NCBI GenBank assembly: GCA_902523515.1
Contig: CABYZT010000001.1
Coordinates: 62,001 to 126,000 of the forward strand
Source: an uncultured Pelagibacteraceae bacterium
GTDB taxonomy: Bacteria; Pseudomonadota; Alphaproteobacteria; Pelagibacterales; Pelagibacteraceae
Direction of reading: 5' to 3'
Length of the DNA: 64,000 nt
Position numbers and translations under genes: made by a program. Shown here one piece after another: positions 45,882-55,058 of the stretch (positions are counted from its first letter, which is position 1; each line of letters opens with the position of its first letter). The notes below the pieces were generated by a model, which worked only from the letters and a program-made list of their open reading frames with translations, did not search any database and was not told the origin of the DNA.

Positions 45882-46372
45882 AAAATTTTAATTTTTGAAT
45901 TTTTTTTTACAATTTTAGTCAAAATTAAAAAATCTTTTTTTTTAAGTGCAATACATCCAGCAGTAGGTCTGTAATTATTAGTTAGATGTATAAATATACA
46001 ACTGCCCAATCCTGGAATTGGTTTTCTATAGTTATACTTAATTGGTATAAAAAGATCATATTTATTATCTTTTCTCATTAATATTTCATGTTTAATTTTA
46101 TTATTAATTTTTATACGTTTGTTATATTTTGTTGGAAAATTAACATCGTCACACCATCCCATATTATTTTTAATTTCAACACATTTAAGAAACGTTTCTG
46201 GTTTATTAATTCTATCTCTTCTATAATAAAGGTTTTCTATCCTAAATATGCCTTTAGGTGTTTTTTTATCTCCTTCTTTTTTATTCTTAGTTGAACCTTT
46301 TTTGCCAATACAGCACTTAAATTTAAATTCATCTATTTGAAGAGTGTGTTTATTTTTTACAAAAATTGTCAT
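45878..46372 (-). CDS. L,D-transpeptidase (YkuD) family protein
   Basis: A 164-residue protein with the YkuD catalytic motif IFIHLTNNYRPTAGCIALKKKDFLIL, containing the His and the nucleophile Cys in the xGC motif. The upstream part KKTPKGIFRIENLYYRRDR also fits the family. YkuD enzymes cross-link peptidoglycan or attach proteins to it, but no signal peptide or lipobox is visible, so its localisation is uncertain. It converges with yggS (4 bp overlap). Confidence 0.9.
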   Translation of the reverse strand: MTIFVKNKHTLQIDEFKFKCCIGKKGSTKNKKEGDKKTPKGIFRIENLYYRRDRINKPETFLKCVEIKNNMGWCDDVNFPTKYNKRIKINNKIKHEILMRKDNKYDLFIPIKYNYRKPIPGLGSCIFIHLTNNYRPTAGCIALKKKDFLILTKIVKKNSKIKIF

Positions 46373-46384
46373 ATTCTCTATTTA

Positions 46385-46948
46385 GTGACTACACAGAATT
46401 TAATTATTTATAAGTTTAATGTTTTATATCATATTCTTGAAGAACTTGGTTTAGATTTAAATATCAAAGTCACTTTTGTGGATACTGAAAATTCTCTAAA
46501 TGAAACTTTAAAAAATTTAAATAATTACTTAATTATTTCAAATAAAAAACACTTAGATATTAACAATCAATTTATTTTAGACAATACACCAATCAATATT
46601 TTTAAATTAGTTGAAAAGATAAATATTGAATTTTTAAAAACACAATTTAGCAATCAGTCTGAAGTTAAAGTAAAGAATTATATTATTGATCTAAATTCAA
46701 GGGAAATGTTAATAAATAATATTAAACTTAAATTGACTGAAAAGGAAATAAATACAATTACTTATTTATCTAAATCCAATAAACCGGTTGGTATTGATGA
46801 ATTACAAGAAAAGGTTTGGAGTTATCAATCTGATATAGAAACTCATACTGTAGAGACTCATATTTATCGATTAAGAAAAAAAATTTTAAACAAGTTTGAT
46901 GATAATAAATTTATAATCAGTAAAAAAAATGGCTATCAAATTAAATAA
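46385..46948 (+). CDS. OmpR-type winged-helix protein with degenerate receiver
   Basis: A 187-residue protein. Residues about 95-187 form an OmpR/PhoB DNA-binding domain: VKNYIIDLNSREMLINNIKLKLTEKEINTITYLSKS, then HTVETHIYRLRKKI as recognition helix and KNGYQIK as the wing. The N-terminal 90 residues resemble a receiver domain but lack a recognisable phospho-acceptor Asp. GTG at 46385 is the likely start; the track start at 46337 is TTG and lies inside the divergent gene. The target genes are unknown. The 3' end overlaps the ArfA-like ORF by 20 bases. Confidence 0.8.
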   Translation: MTTQNLIIYKFNVLYHILEELGLDLNIKVTFVDTENSLNETLKNLNNYLIISNKKHLDINNQFILDNTPINIFKLVEKINIEFLKTQFSNQSEVKVKNYIIDLNSREMLINNIKLKLTEKEINTITYLSKSNKPVGIDELQEKVWSYQSDIETHTVETHIYRLRKKILNKFDDNKFIISKKNGYQIK

Positions 46949-47048
46949 AAAAAACCCAATGGCTAAAGATTTATTTACAAAAAAATATAAACCTAAAATA
47001 GTTAAACCAAAAAAAGGTAAGGGAAGTTTTAAAAGAAAAAAAGTTTAA
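46929..47048 (+). CDS. ArfA-like small basic protein (possible ribosome rescue factor)
   Basis: A 39-residue ORF not in the supplied track: MAIKLNKKNPMAKDLFTKKY, then KPKIVKPKKGKGSFKRKKV. Its NP-x4-LF-x-Lys/Arg pattern and KKGKGSFKRK end resemble the core of alternative ribosome-rescue factor A (E. coli ArfA has DPLFRQRV and KKGKGSYMRK). ArfA recruits RF2 to ribosomes stalled on mRNAs without a stop codon. The ORF overlaps the regulator gene by 20 bases in another frame and ends three bases before the convergent kinase gene. The motif match is by eye. Confidence 0.7.
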   Translation: MAIKLNKKNPMAKDLFTKKYKPKIVKPKKGKGSFKRKKV

Positions 47049-47050
47049 GC

Positions 47051-47980
47051 CTAAAGTCTTGCTCCAATTTGTTGGATTACTTTTGATGACATTTCAGTAC
47101 CTTTTTCAAGACATTCTTTAATAGACAATTTATTGATGTAACCATGTAAAAATCCAGCAGCAAATAGATCCCCTGCACCTGTAAGGTCAACAATTTTAAG
47201 ATTTTTTTTTATATCAGTTTCAATAACTTCCTCACCGTTAACTGCAACTGCGCCATTCTCTCCTCTAGTCACTATCATTAATTTATTAAGTTGTTTTGAA
47301 AAGTTTATTACATCATCAAAATTTTTTGCATCGATTAGTGAAATAATTTCTTGCTCGTTGGCAAAAGTTATATCAAGCTTGTTTTTAACTAAGTTTAAAA
47401 AATGAGGTTTGTGTCTATCTACACAAAAAAGATCTGATAGTGACATAGCAACTTTGTTTGCATAATTTATAGCTTTATCAAATGCTTTTTTTGGATCTCC
47501 CTCATCCCATAAATAACCCTCTAAAAATATCATTTCACTTTTTTTAATTGCATTGGAACTAACATCATTTTCGTCAATTTTTCCTGCAGTTCCTAAGAAA
47601 GTACACATTGTTCTTTCTGAGTCTGGAGTTACTAATATTAGACATGTTCCAGTCGGCAATTCTTCTTTCTTCTTAGAATAAAAGTACTCTACATTTTCTT
47701 TTTTCAATCCCTCTTCATAATTGGCACCAAATTCGTCATCAGAAACTTTACCTATGAAACCAACTTGATTACCAAGTTGGGATATACCAACAATAGAATT
47801 CGCAACAGATCCTCCAGAGACTGTTTTTTCAATTTTGAGATTTTTTAGTAAATTTTTGAATTCATTTTCATCAAAAAACAATTTCATTGTACTCTTTGTA
47901 AGATTATTTTTGATAATAAAACTATCGTCAACTTTGCAAATAACATCTACAATTGCGTTTCCTATTCCTAAAATTTTCAT
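47051..47980 (-). CDS. PfkB family carbohydrate kinase (adenosine kinase-like)
   Basis: A 309-residue ribokinase-fold kinase. PfkB signature 1 is present as SGGSVANSIVGISQLGNQVGFIGKVSDDEFG and signature 2 as DLTGAGDLFAAGFLHG with the catalytic Asp. LGIGNAIVDVICKVDD at the start is typical of the alphaproteobacterial adenosine kinase-like subgroup. The substrate is not certain (nucleoside or sugar). It is convergent with the ArfA-like ORF and follows nth by one base. Confidence 0.9.
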   Translation of the reverse strand: MKILGIGNAIVDVICKVDDSFIIKNNLTKSTMKLFFDENEFKNLLKNLKIEKTVSGGSVANSIVGISQLGNQVGFIGKVSDDEFGANYEEGLKKENVEYFYSKKKEELPTGTCLILVTPDSERTMCTFLGTAGKIDENDVSSNAIKKSEMIFLEGYLWDEGDPKKAFDKAINYANKVAMSLSDLFCVDRHKPHFLNLVKNKLDITFANEQEIISLIDAKNFDDVINFSKQLNKLMIVTRGENGAVAVNGEEVIETDIKKNLKIVDLTGAGDLFAAGFLHGYINKLSIKECLEKGTEMSSKVIQQIGARL

Positions 47981-47981
47981 A

Positions 47982-48635
47982 TTAAGCTTTTTTGGTAATA
48001 ACAGGTTTTTTTCTATTTGGGTAGCAAGTAGTGCATATTTTGCAACTTAAACCATAACAATCTCTAGCTTTACAATATTCTCTACCATAAAAAATTATTT
48101 GCAAATGAAGCTTTGACCAAGTTTTTTTAGGAAATATTCTTTTTAAATCTTTTTCAGTTTGAATTACATTTTTCCCATTCGTTAAACCCCATCGTTGTGC
48201 AAGTCTATGAATATGAGTATCAACCGCAAAAGCTGGATATCCAAAGCCTTGAGACATTACTACGCTTGCTGTTTTGTGTCCTACACCAGGTAATTTTTCA
48301 AGTTCCTCAAAGGTTTTAGGTACTTTGCCCTTATGTTTTTCTAAAACTTGTTTCGACATTAAATAAATACTTTTGGCTTTAATTCTAAAAATACCAATTT
48401 TCTTTATTAATTTTTCAATTTTTTTTCTTCCTAATCTCACAAAGTGTTCTGGTTTATAGTATTTATGATAGATATCTTTTGTTACATTATTTACATTTAC
48501 ATCAGTACATTGTGCTGAAAGCAGTACTGAAATTAATAGTGTGAAAGTATTTTTGCTTTTAAGTGGAACAGGTGCTTTGGGATAAATTTTATTTAGGGTT
48601 TTAATAATTATTTTTGCTTTTTGTTTTTCATTCAT
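47982..48635 (-). CDS. nth: Endonuclease III with altered iron-sulfur motif
   Basis: A 217-residue DNA glycosylase/AP lyase for oxidised pyrimidines. The helix-hairpin-helix LEKLPGVGHKTASVV carries the catalytic Lys, and FAVDTHIHRLAQRWGL the catalytic Asp. The 4Fe-4S region reads GREYCKARDCYGLSCKICTTCYP. This gives spacing C-x4-C-x4-C-x2-C-x2-C instead of the usual C-x6-C-x2-C-x5-C. Cluster binding may still occur with a different ligand set. It overlaps dapB by one base. Confidence 0.94.
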   Translation of the reverse strand: MNEKQKAKIIIKTLNKIYPKAPVPLKSKNTFTLLISVLLSAQCTDVNVNNVTKDIYHKYYKPEHFVRLGRKKIEKLIKKIGIFRIKAKSIYLMSKQVLEKHKGKVPKTFEELEKLPGVGHKTASVVMSQGFGYPAFAVDTHIHRLAQRWGLTNGKNVIQTEKDLKRIFPKKTWSKLHLQIIFYGREYCKARDCYGLSCKICTTCYPNRKKPVITKKA

Positions 48636-49411
48636 TATGAAAAGTTAAGTAAATCTCTCATAGAATATAAACCTAGTTTTTTTTTCATTAACCATTTGGA
48701 GGCAGTCAAAGCTCCATCTGAGTAAAGTGCTCTATCAAAAGCCTCATGGTTTAATGTAATTATTTCTTTTCCACTTGAGAATTTAACTTCGTGTTCACCA
48801 ATAATTTCACCTTTTCTAATTGAGTTAAAATTAATTTTTTTCCCAAAAGGAAAAGATTTTTTATTCAAAAATTTTTTACCAATTAAACTATATAGATTTT
48901 TATTTTTTCCATCAGCTATTCCTTTACCAAGCATTAACGCGGTACCGGACGGATAATCTTTTTTATGTTTGTGGTGTACTTCAAATATCTTACTTAAGTA
49001 TTCATCATTAAGTGATTTTGATGCAATCTCAGTTAAATACATTAATAAATTTACACCCAAGCTCATGTTACCTGCTTTTAGAATAGGTATTTTTTTTGAA
49101 TATTTCTTAATTTGATTTTCTTGGTTTCTAGTAAAACCTGTAGTACCAATTACTACTTTTTTCTTTAGTTTTGATGCTATTTTGAGAATTTCAAGAGTAC
49201 AATTTGGTACAGTAAAATCAATAATAACATCAGTTTTTTTAAAAGCTTTTTCGGAATTTAATTCAGGTTTAACTCCATTAAATTTTTTATTTATTAATCT
49301 ATTTTCTGTAAGTGTAACTAATTTAAAGTTTTTATTTTTCTTTGAAGACTTGATTAATTGCTGACCCATCCTGCCCATGCAACCTGAAATAGCTAAATTA
49401 ATTTTTTTCAT
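48635..49411 (-). CDS. dapB: 4-hydroxy-tetrahydrodipicolinate reductase
   Basis: A 258-residue NAD(P)H-dependent enzyme of lysine and diaminopimelate synthesis. The nucleotide loop is AISGCMGRMGQQLI (residues 7-20), the catalytic region EVHHKHKKDYPSGTALMLG, and GTTGF is near 94. C-terminal SKWLMKKKLGLYSMRDLL aligns well. It lies in the grpE-dnaK-dnaJ-dapB-nth series, 36 bases after dnaJ. Confidence 0.96.
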   Translation of the reverse strand: MKKINLAISGCMGRMGQQLIKSSKKNKNFKLVTLTENRLINKKFNGVKPELNSEKAFKKTDVIIDFTVPNCTLEILKIASKLKKKVVIGTTGFTRNQENQIKKYSKKIPILKAGNMSLGVNLLMYLTEIASKSLNDEYLSKIFEVHHKHKKDYPSGTALMLGKGIADGKNKNLYSLIGKKFLNKKSFPFGKKINFNSIRKGEIIGEHEVKFSSGKEIITLNHEAFDRALYSDGALTASKWLMKKKLGLYSMRDLLNFS

Positions 49412-49447
49412 TTAGCTAATATTAACCTTTTTTAGAAGATTAGTCTT

Positions 49448-50575
49448 TTAGTTTTTCCAGAAATCTTTTGCCTTTTGAAAAAATTTTTTAATACTTGGAT
49501 TTGACTTATCGTTTTCAATTTCTCTAAATTGCTCTAATAATTCTTTTTGTTTTTTATTTAAATATACAGGTACCTCTGTTTTAACTTGAACATATAAGTC
49601 TCCAAAGTCCCCTCTTCTCATAAATGGCATTCCTTTACCCTTTAATCTGAATTGTTTTCCATTTTGAGTACCATCAGGAATTTTTATTTTTGCTTTACCC
49701 CCGTCAATGGTGGGTATTTCAATGGTTGTTCCTAAAGCAGCGTCTGCAAGAGAAAGTGGAAATTCAAAAAATAAATTTTCGTCTGATCTTTTAAATAAGT
49801 TATGTGAATTAACATTAATAAACAAATAAAGATCTCCTGTTGCTCCACCTCTAGTTCCGGCTTCACCTTTTCCTGCAAGCCTTATCCTTGTTCCATCATC
49901 TACACCTTTTGGAATCGTTACAGATATTCTTTTAGATGCTTGGTTTTTACCTTGGCCGTTGCAATCATTACAAGGATTAGTGATTTCCTCACCATTTCCA
50001 TTACATTGAGGACATGTTTGTTGAACAGTAAAGAAGCCCTGGTTTGATCTTATCCTACCATTACCTCCACAATACGAACATCTATCTGGAGAATAGCCAG
50101 GTTTTGATCCATTACCTTTGCAAGTTCCACATTGTTCTGATGTAGAGAATTTAATGTCTTGTTTTTTTCCGTGGTAAGCTTCTTCCAAAGAAATAGTTAA
50201 ATCATATCTTAGATCCGATCCTCTATTATTTGATTTTCTACTTCTTGATCTACTGCTTCCCCCAAAATCTCCAAAAAAATCTTCAAATATGTCTGAGAAA
50301 TCTGCGCCACTGAAACCTCCAAAACCTCCACCTGGTCTTCCACCACCGTTTTCAAATGCAGCATGACCAAAATTATCATAATTCTGTTTTTTTTCTTTAT
50401 CTGAAAGTATGCCGTAAGCCTCACTTGCCTCTTTGAATTTTTCTTCTGCTTTGGAATCTCCTGGATTTTTATCAGGATGATATTTAACAGCTAACTTTCT
50501 GTATGCAGATTTTAACTCTTCAGGATTTGCGCTTTTATTAACGCCTAGGACATCGTAATAGTCTCTTTTAGCCAT
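49448..50575 (-). CDS. dnaJ: Chaperone DnaJ
   Basis: A 375-residue type I Hsp40, cochaperone of DnaK. The J domain (1-70) has the HPD motif in [12 protein letters not shown] Gly/Phe-rich region follows, then four zinc-binding repeats: [24 protein letters not shown] and CNDCNGQG. The C-terminal substrate domains are complete. The ATG at 50575 is the start; the track's extra Met is a TTG. It follows dnaK by 29 bases. Confidence 0.98.
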   Translation of the reverse strand: MAKRDYYDVLGVNKSANPEELKSAYRKLAVKYHPDKNPGDSKAEEKFKEASEAYGILSDKEKKQNYDNFGHAAFENGGGRPGGGFGGFSGADFSDIFEDFFGDFGGSSRSRSRKSNNRGSDLRYDLTISLEEAYHGKKQDIKFSTSEQCGTCKGNGSKPGYSPDRCSYCGGNGRIRSNQGFFTVQQTCPQCNGNGEEITNPCNDCNGQGKNQASKRISVTIPKGVDDGTRIRLAGKGEAGTRGGATGDLYLFINVNSHNLFKRSDENLFFEFPLSLADAALGTTIEIPTIDGGKAKIKIPDGTQNGKQFRLKGKGMPFMRRGDFGDLYVQVKTEVPVYLNKKQKELLEQFREIENDKSNPSIKKFFQKAKDFWKN

Positions 50576-50604
50576 CAAATTACCCCAGACAATTAAATGT
50601 CAGT

Positions 50605-52530
50605 TTAAGCGCTTTTTTCTTTATTTTCGTCTTTTACTTCTTCGAAATCAGCATCAACAACATTTTCGTCTTTTTTACCCGCATCATCTCCACCATCATC
50701 TTTTCCTGATTCAGGTTTCGAACTTTGTTGTGATTTATAGATTGCCTCTCCAAGTTTCATAGAAGCTTGGACTAGAGTTTCAGTTTTCTTTTTAATATCT
50801 CCAATATCTTCACCTTTTAAAGCTTCTTTTACAGCTGCTGATGCATCTTCAATTGCTTTTTTCTCTGCATCAGAAATCTTTGATCCATGCTCTTTTAAAT
50901 TCTTTTCAGTAGAGTGAATTAAAGTATCAGCTTGATTTCTTACATCAACAGACTCTCTTTTCTTTTTATCAGCCTCTTTATTAGCTTCTGCATCTTTAAC
51001 CATTTTTTCAATTTCTTCATCACTTAGTCCACCAGATGCTTGAATTTGAATTTTTTGTTCCTTACCAGTTCCCTTGTCCTTTGCAGAAACATTTACGATA
51101 CCGTTTGCATCAATATCAAATGTAACCTCAATTTGAGGCACTCCTCTTGGTGCTGGTGCAATACCCACTAATTCAAAATTACCTAAAGCTTTATTGTCAG
51201 CTGCCATTTCTCTCTCGCCCTGTAAAACTCTAATAGATACAGCTGGCTGATTATCTTCAGCAGTTGAAAATACCTGACTTTTTTTAGTTGGTATTGTTGT
51301 GTTTTTATCAATCAGTTTTGTAGATACACCCCCAAGTGTTTCGATACCAAGTGATAGTGGAGTCACATCTAACAGAAGTACGTCTTTAACGTCACCTTGT
51401 AATACACCAGCCTGAATAGCTGCACCCATTGCAACTACTTCATCAGGGTTTACACTTTTGTTAGGATCTTTTCCAAAAAAGTTTTTAACTTCCTCTAATA
51501 CTTTCGGCATTCTAGTCATACCACCTACCATAACTACTTCATCAATTTCACTAGCGGTAATTCCCGCATCTTTTAATGCAGTTTTACATGGAGGCATTGT
51601 TCTAGCAATTAAGTCTTCAACCAAAGCTTCAAGTTTTGCTCTAGTCATTTTTAAATTAATATGTTTTGGACCTGTTTTATCTGCAGTAATAAAAGGTAAG
51701 TTTATATCTGTTTGTTCTGCAGAGGATAATTCTATTTTTGCTTTTTCAGCAGCTTCTTTCAATCTTTGTAAAGCAAGTTTATCTGATTTAAGATCAATTC
51801 CATTATCCTTCTTAAATTCAGAAATTAAGTAATCAACAACTGCATTATCAAAATCTTCACCACCTAAAAAAGTATCACCATTAGTTGACTTAACTTCAAA
51901 TACACCGTCACCCAATTCTAATATAGAAACATCAAATGTCCCTCCACCTAAATCATATACGGCAATTTTTTTATTTTGTTTTTTATCTAAACCATATGCA
52001 AGTGAAGCAGCTGTTGGTTCATTAATAATTCTTAAAACTTCTAATCCTGCAATTTTTCCTGCGTCTTTTGTTGCCTGTCTTTGTGCATCATTAAAGTATG
52101 CTGGAACAGTAATTACAGCTTTTGTTACAGCCTGACCTAAATATTTTTCTGCCGTTTCTTTCATTTTTTGTAAAATGAATGCTGATATTTGAGAAGGTGA
52201 ATATTTTTCACCTTTAGCTTCAATCCAAGCATCACCTTTTTCAGAATTAATTATTTTAAAAGGTGCAGCTTCTACATCTTTTTTTACCGTTGGGTCGTCA
52301 AAATTTCTTCCAATTAGTCTTTTTACTGCAAAAATAGTATTTTCTGGATTTGTAACAGCTTGTCTTTTTGCTGGTTGTCCAATTAATTTTTCATTTTCAT
52401 CTGTAAATGCAACAACTGATGGAGTAGTTCTTGCTCCTTCAGCATTTTCTAAAACCTTAGCTTGTGTTCCTTCCATTATGGCAACACATGAATTTGTTGT
52501 TCCTAAGTCTATTCCAATAATTTTACTCAT
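50605..52530 (-). CDS. dnaK: Chaperone DnaK (Hsp70)
   Basis: A 641-residue Hsp70. The nucleotide-binding domain has [34 protein letters not shown] and [12 protein letters not shown]. The linker [19 protein letters not shown] leads to the substrate-binding domain, and the acidic C-terminal tail ends [14 protein letters not shown]. It works with DnaJ and GrpE, both encoded here. A clear RpoH-type promoter lies in the 63-base gap after grpE, so it can be induced apart from grpE. Confidence 0.99.
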   Translation of the reverse strand: MSKIIGIDLGTTNSCVAIMEGTQAKVLENAEGARTTPSVVAFTDENEKLIGQPAKRQAVTNPENTIFAVKRLIGRNFDDPTVKKDVEAAPFKIINSEKGDAWIEAKGEKYSPSQISAFILQKMKETAEKYLGQAVTKAVITVPAYFNDAQRQATKDAGKIAGLEVLRIINEPTAASLAYGLDKKQNKKIAVYDLGGGTFDVSILELGDGVFEVKSTNGDTFLGGEDFDNAVVDYLISEFKKDNGIDLKSDKLALQRLKEAAEKAKIELSSAEQTDINLPFITADKTGPKHINLKMTRAKLEALVEDLIARTMPPCKTALKDAGITASEIDEVVMVGGMTRMPKVLEEVKNFFGKDPNKSVNPDEVVAMGAAIQAGVLQGDVKDVLLLDVTPLSLGIETLGGVSTKLIDKNTTIPTKKSQVFSTAEDNQPAVSIRVLQGEREMAADNKALGNFELVGIAPAPRGVPQIEVTFDIDANGIVNVSAKDKGTGKEQKIQIQASGGLSDEEIEKMVKDAEANKEADKKKRESVDVRNQADTLIHSTEKNLKEHGSKISDAEKKAIEDASAAVKEALKGEDIGDIKKKTETLVQASMKLGEAIYKSQQSSKPESGKDDGGDDAGKKDENVVDADFEEVKDENKEKSA

Positions 52531-52553
52531 AATATTAATGTCTCTCTTTCGTC

Positions 52554-52581
52554 ATATAGGGTTTAAATGTGAAACTACAAG
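52554..52581 (-). promoter_or_regulatory. Sigma-32 heat-shock promoter of dnaK
   Basis: On the minus strand CTTG (52581-52578), a 17-base spacer and CCTATAT (52560-52554) match the alphaproteobacterial RpoH consensus CTTG-N17/18-CYTATNT exactly. Predicted transcription starts near 52547, leaving a short leader with AGAGAG before the ATG at 52530. Confidence 0.8.
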
Positions 52582-52593
52582 TTGATCTCATAA

Positions 52594-53247
52594 TTATTTA
52601 TTTTCTGGATTTTCCTGATTTTCCTCAGTTTTTTCCTCTTTAATTGTAACTTTTTTTGACACTCCTACTAATGAGGGTCTAAGTAATCTGTCTTTTATAG
52701 TAAAGCCTTTTTGAATTTCCTGAATTATTGTTCCAGGTTCTTTTGTATCGTCCTCAATTTCCATCATTGCTTGATGAAAGTTTGGATCTAGTTTTTTGTT
52801 AAGGCTATCAATTGGTTTAATGTTATTTTTTTCAAATATTGAGATTAAATCTTTTTTAATAATATTTAAATGCTCTAGCGTTTTCTTTAATGCTTCAGTT
52901 TCTTTTAATTTATCGTCGCTTTCAAGAACATGTTTGGATCGATCTAAGTTATCAATCAAATTTAATGCTTCTTTTGCAAAACTATAACCACCATATTCAA
53001 AAGCATCTTCTTTTTCTTTTTCAAATCTTCTTCTTTGATTTTCCATTTCAGCAAAAGTTCTTGCCACTTTATCTTCCAGTTCAGCAATTTTTTCTTCTGG
53101 AGTCGGCTCTTTAACTTCTTCTTTAACTTCTTCCTCTATTTCTTGTTTATTTTCTACAGCTAGATTTTCCTCAGGTTTCTCATTTGCTGTTTCAGTATCT
53201 TCGTTTTGATCTGCAGAAGTATTATTTTGGATTTCCTCTTTTTCCAT
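52594..53247 (-). CDS. grpE: Nucleotide exchange factor GrpE
   Basis: A 217-residue GrpE that releases ADP from DnaK. The N-terminal 60 residues are acidic and disordered. The coiled coil (about 60-130) contains VARTFAEMENQRRRFEKEKEDAFEYG, and the beta domain has NFHQAMMEIEDDTKEPGTIIQEIQKGFTIKDRLLRPSLVGVSK, the family signature. It is the first gene of the grpE-dnaK-dnaJ unit and is divergent from rdgB across 36 bases. Confidence 0.97.
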   Translation of the reverse strand: MEKEEIQNNTSADQNEDTETANEKPEENLAVENKQEIEEEVKEEVKEPTPEEKIAELEDKVARTFAEMENQRRRFEKEKEDAFEYGGYSFAKEALNLIDNLDRSKHVLESDDKLKETEALKKTLEHLNIIKKDLISIFEKNNIKPIDSLNKKLDPNFHQAMMEIEDDTKEPGTIIQEIQKGFTIKDRLLRPSLVGVSKKVTIKEEKTEENQENPENK

Positions 53248-53254
53248 ACTCTCT

Positions 53255-53283
53255 TATATGGTAAGCATTTTTTTAATTTCTAG
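53255..53283 (-). promoter_or_regulatory. Candidate heat-shock promoter of grpE
   Basis: On the minus strand CTAGAA (53283-53278), a 16-base spacer and CCATATA (53261-53255) match the hslV promoter in layout, with one change in the -35. The -10 ends seven bases before the grpE ATG. The -35 abuts the rdgB start codon on the other strand. Confidence 0.5.
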
Positions 53284-53886
53284 ATGTATAAACAAAAAAT
53301 TAATAAATTATTAATAGGTACTAATAACAGGGGTAAATTACGTGAAATCAAGAGTTTATTGCCTAAAAAAATTAAAATTTATTCTACATCTACTTTTAAC
53401 CTTAGAAGCCCAGTTGAAAATGGTAAGTCTTTTAAAGAAAACTCACTGATCAAATCTAAATATTTTTCAAAAAAGACAGGATTGTTGTGTTTAGCTGACG
53501 ACTCTGGTTTGGAAATAGATTTTTTAAATAAAAGTCCTGGAATTTATTCTGCAAGGTGGGGAGGAAAGTATGGGGACTTTAGTAAAGCCATAAAAAGAGT
53601 CTATAGAGAATTAAATAAAAAAGACAAAAATTGGAAAAACAAAAAAATAAAAGCAAGATTTATTTGTGCACTTTCTATTTCATGCTTAAATAAAAAAATT
53701 GCTTGTGTCGTAGGTAAAGTTGAAGGTCATATTTCACATGAAGCAAAAGGAAAAAATGGGTTTGGTTATGATCCAATTTTTATTCCTCTAAGAAAAAGAA
53801 AAACTTTTGGAGAAATGAAGCCATCTCAAAAGTATAAAATGGATCATAGGTATCAAGCTTTTAAAAAAATTAGAAAATTTCTATAA
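53284..53886 (+). CDS. rdgB: Non-canonical purine NTP pyrophosphatase (RdgB/HAM1)
   Basis: A 200-residue enzyme that removes ITP, dITP and XTP from the nucleotide pool. LLIGTNNRGKLREIKSLL at the start, CLADDSGLEIDFL with the catalytic Asp and KNGFGYDPIFIP are the family motifs, and MDHRYQAFKKI ends it as expected. It begins 36 bases from divergent grpE and overlaps the 3' end of the next convergent gene by 17 bases. Confidence 0.96.
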   Translation: MYKQKINKLLIGTNNRGKLREIKSLLPKKIKIYSTSTFNLRSPVENGKSFKENSLIKSKYFSKKTGLLCLADDSGLEIDFLNKSPGIYSARWGGKYGDFSKAIKRVYRELNKKDKNWKNKKIKARFICALSISCLNKKIACVVGKVEGHISHEAKGKNGFGYDPIFIPLRKRKTFGEMKPSQKYKMDHRYQAFKKIRKFL

Positions 53887-55024
53887 GTTTTTGATCTTCA
53901 ATTTTATAAAAATTAAGTCTGTGATTAATTTTATTATTTTTAATATCAAAAATTCCTATTTTTCCTTTGAATGAATTTTTTTTCTTAAAAATTTTATTTA
54001 AGTTTTCTATTTTTGAATTCATTGATAAATAATAAACTAAGCCAACAAGGTCATAACTTAATAAAGACAAATGAGTTGGATCTTCGTTAAATGCGTTATA
54101 GTACTTTATTTTGTAGCTATCAAAATTTTCTTTATTTATTGATGGATAATATAAAGGTTGGATATCGGTTTCATTTAACAAACTTTCATCAAACCATTGA
54201 TTTAAAGTTATAAAATATTTATTTTTTGGAAGTACGTCAGTATATAAAAGTGATGTAGATACACTTTTTAGACTTTCATCAAAATCTGCAATTACAATAG
54301 CGTCAAAATTTAAACCACCCAAAGTGTATCTTTTTTCAAGTCTTTTTATTTTTTTTTCTTTATTTGGATCATTTGAATTTTTTATCCTTTTTATTTCATC
54401 TTCTAAATTTTGCTTTCTTATTCTGTAGTTTGTAATTTCTTCTATTTGTTTTGTTAGTTTTGTGGGCTCTATATTATATTCATAATCTTTATAAATATTA
54501 ATTTTTGAATTTTTCATTCCTCTTTTAACTTCAAATTCATAATCCTGGATTGGTGTTAAAAAAATAGTTCTTTGTATTTGATTAGTTTCTAAAAATTTTT
54601 TTATTGTATTAAATTGTGATGTAGAATTAATTCCAGCAGAGATTACATTTTTTGGAAGATCTAAAGTTTTATTTGTTAATGATAAAAAAGTTAAATCCTC
54701 CATTTCATCTAAATAAGTTAAACTTTCATAGAACACAGGGCCTATAACAATTTTTATCCCCATTTCACTTAATTCAAATGCTGATTTTAAAGTTTGGTTA
54801 GCTTTAGTTGCCGTGTCTTTTGGATAGATTTCTATCAGATCATTATCAATATCTTTGACTGCTAATCCAACTGCTTTAATTATCGACTCTCCAATCTCCT
54901 TATTTTCTCCTGTCGTAGGCACCAATAATCCTATTTTGATTTTTTCTTGAGCATTAACATTTGGAAAAAACAGAAAGTAAAAACTTAAAATAATAAAATA
55001 AATAATTTTAATTAATTTGATCAT
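53870..55024 (-). CDS. Penicillin-binding protein activator, LpoA-like
   Basis: A 384-residue periplasmic-binding-protein-fold protein. A signal peptide (1-25, ending NVNAQ) precedes KIGLLVPTTGENKEIGESIIKAVGLAVKDI, the opening of the Peripla_BP_6/LpoA group. IVIGPVFYESLTYL, FDAIVIADFDESLKSVSTSLLY and THLSLLSYDLVGLVYYL are typical of alphaproteobacterial LpoA-like proteins. Unlike E. coli LpoA it has no lipobox and no N-terminal TPR domain. Position next to rsmI fits this family. A role as an amino acid-binding protein is the alternative. Confidence 0.8.
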   Translation of the reverse strand: MIKLIKIIYFIILSFYFLFFPNVNAQEKIKIGLLVPTTGENKEIGESIIKAVGLAVKDIDNDLIEIYPKDTATKANQTLKSAFELSEMGIKIVIGPVFYESLTYLDEMEDLTFLSLTNKTLDLPKNVISAGINSTSQFNTIKKFLETNQIQRTIFLTPIQDYEFEVKRGMKNSKINIYKDYEYNIEPTKLTKQIEEITNYRIRKQNLEDEIKRIKNSNDPNKEKKIKRLEKRYTLGGLNFDAIVIADFDESLKSVSTSLLYTDVLPKNKYFITLNQWFDESLLNETDIQPLYYPSINKENFDSYKIKYYNAFNEDPTHLSLLSYDLVGLVYYLSMNSKIENLNKIFKKKNSFKGKIGIFDIKNNKINHRLNFYKIEDQKLIEIF

Positions 55025-55058
55025 TTTGATGCTAATATAATATTTTTTAAGCTAAATT

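Noticed and set aside
46337-46384. Extended start of the response regulator ORF
   Set aside because: The start codon is TTG and the segment lies antisense to the start of the L,D-transpeptidase gene.
50209-50424. 71 aa ORF inside dnaJ
   Set aside because: Out-of-frame shadow of the Gly/Phe-rich region.
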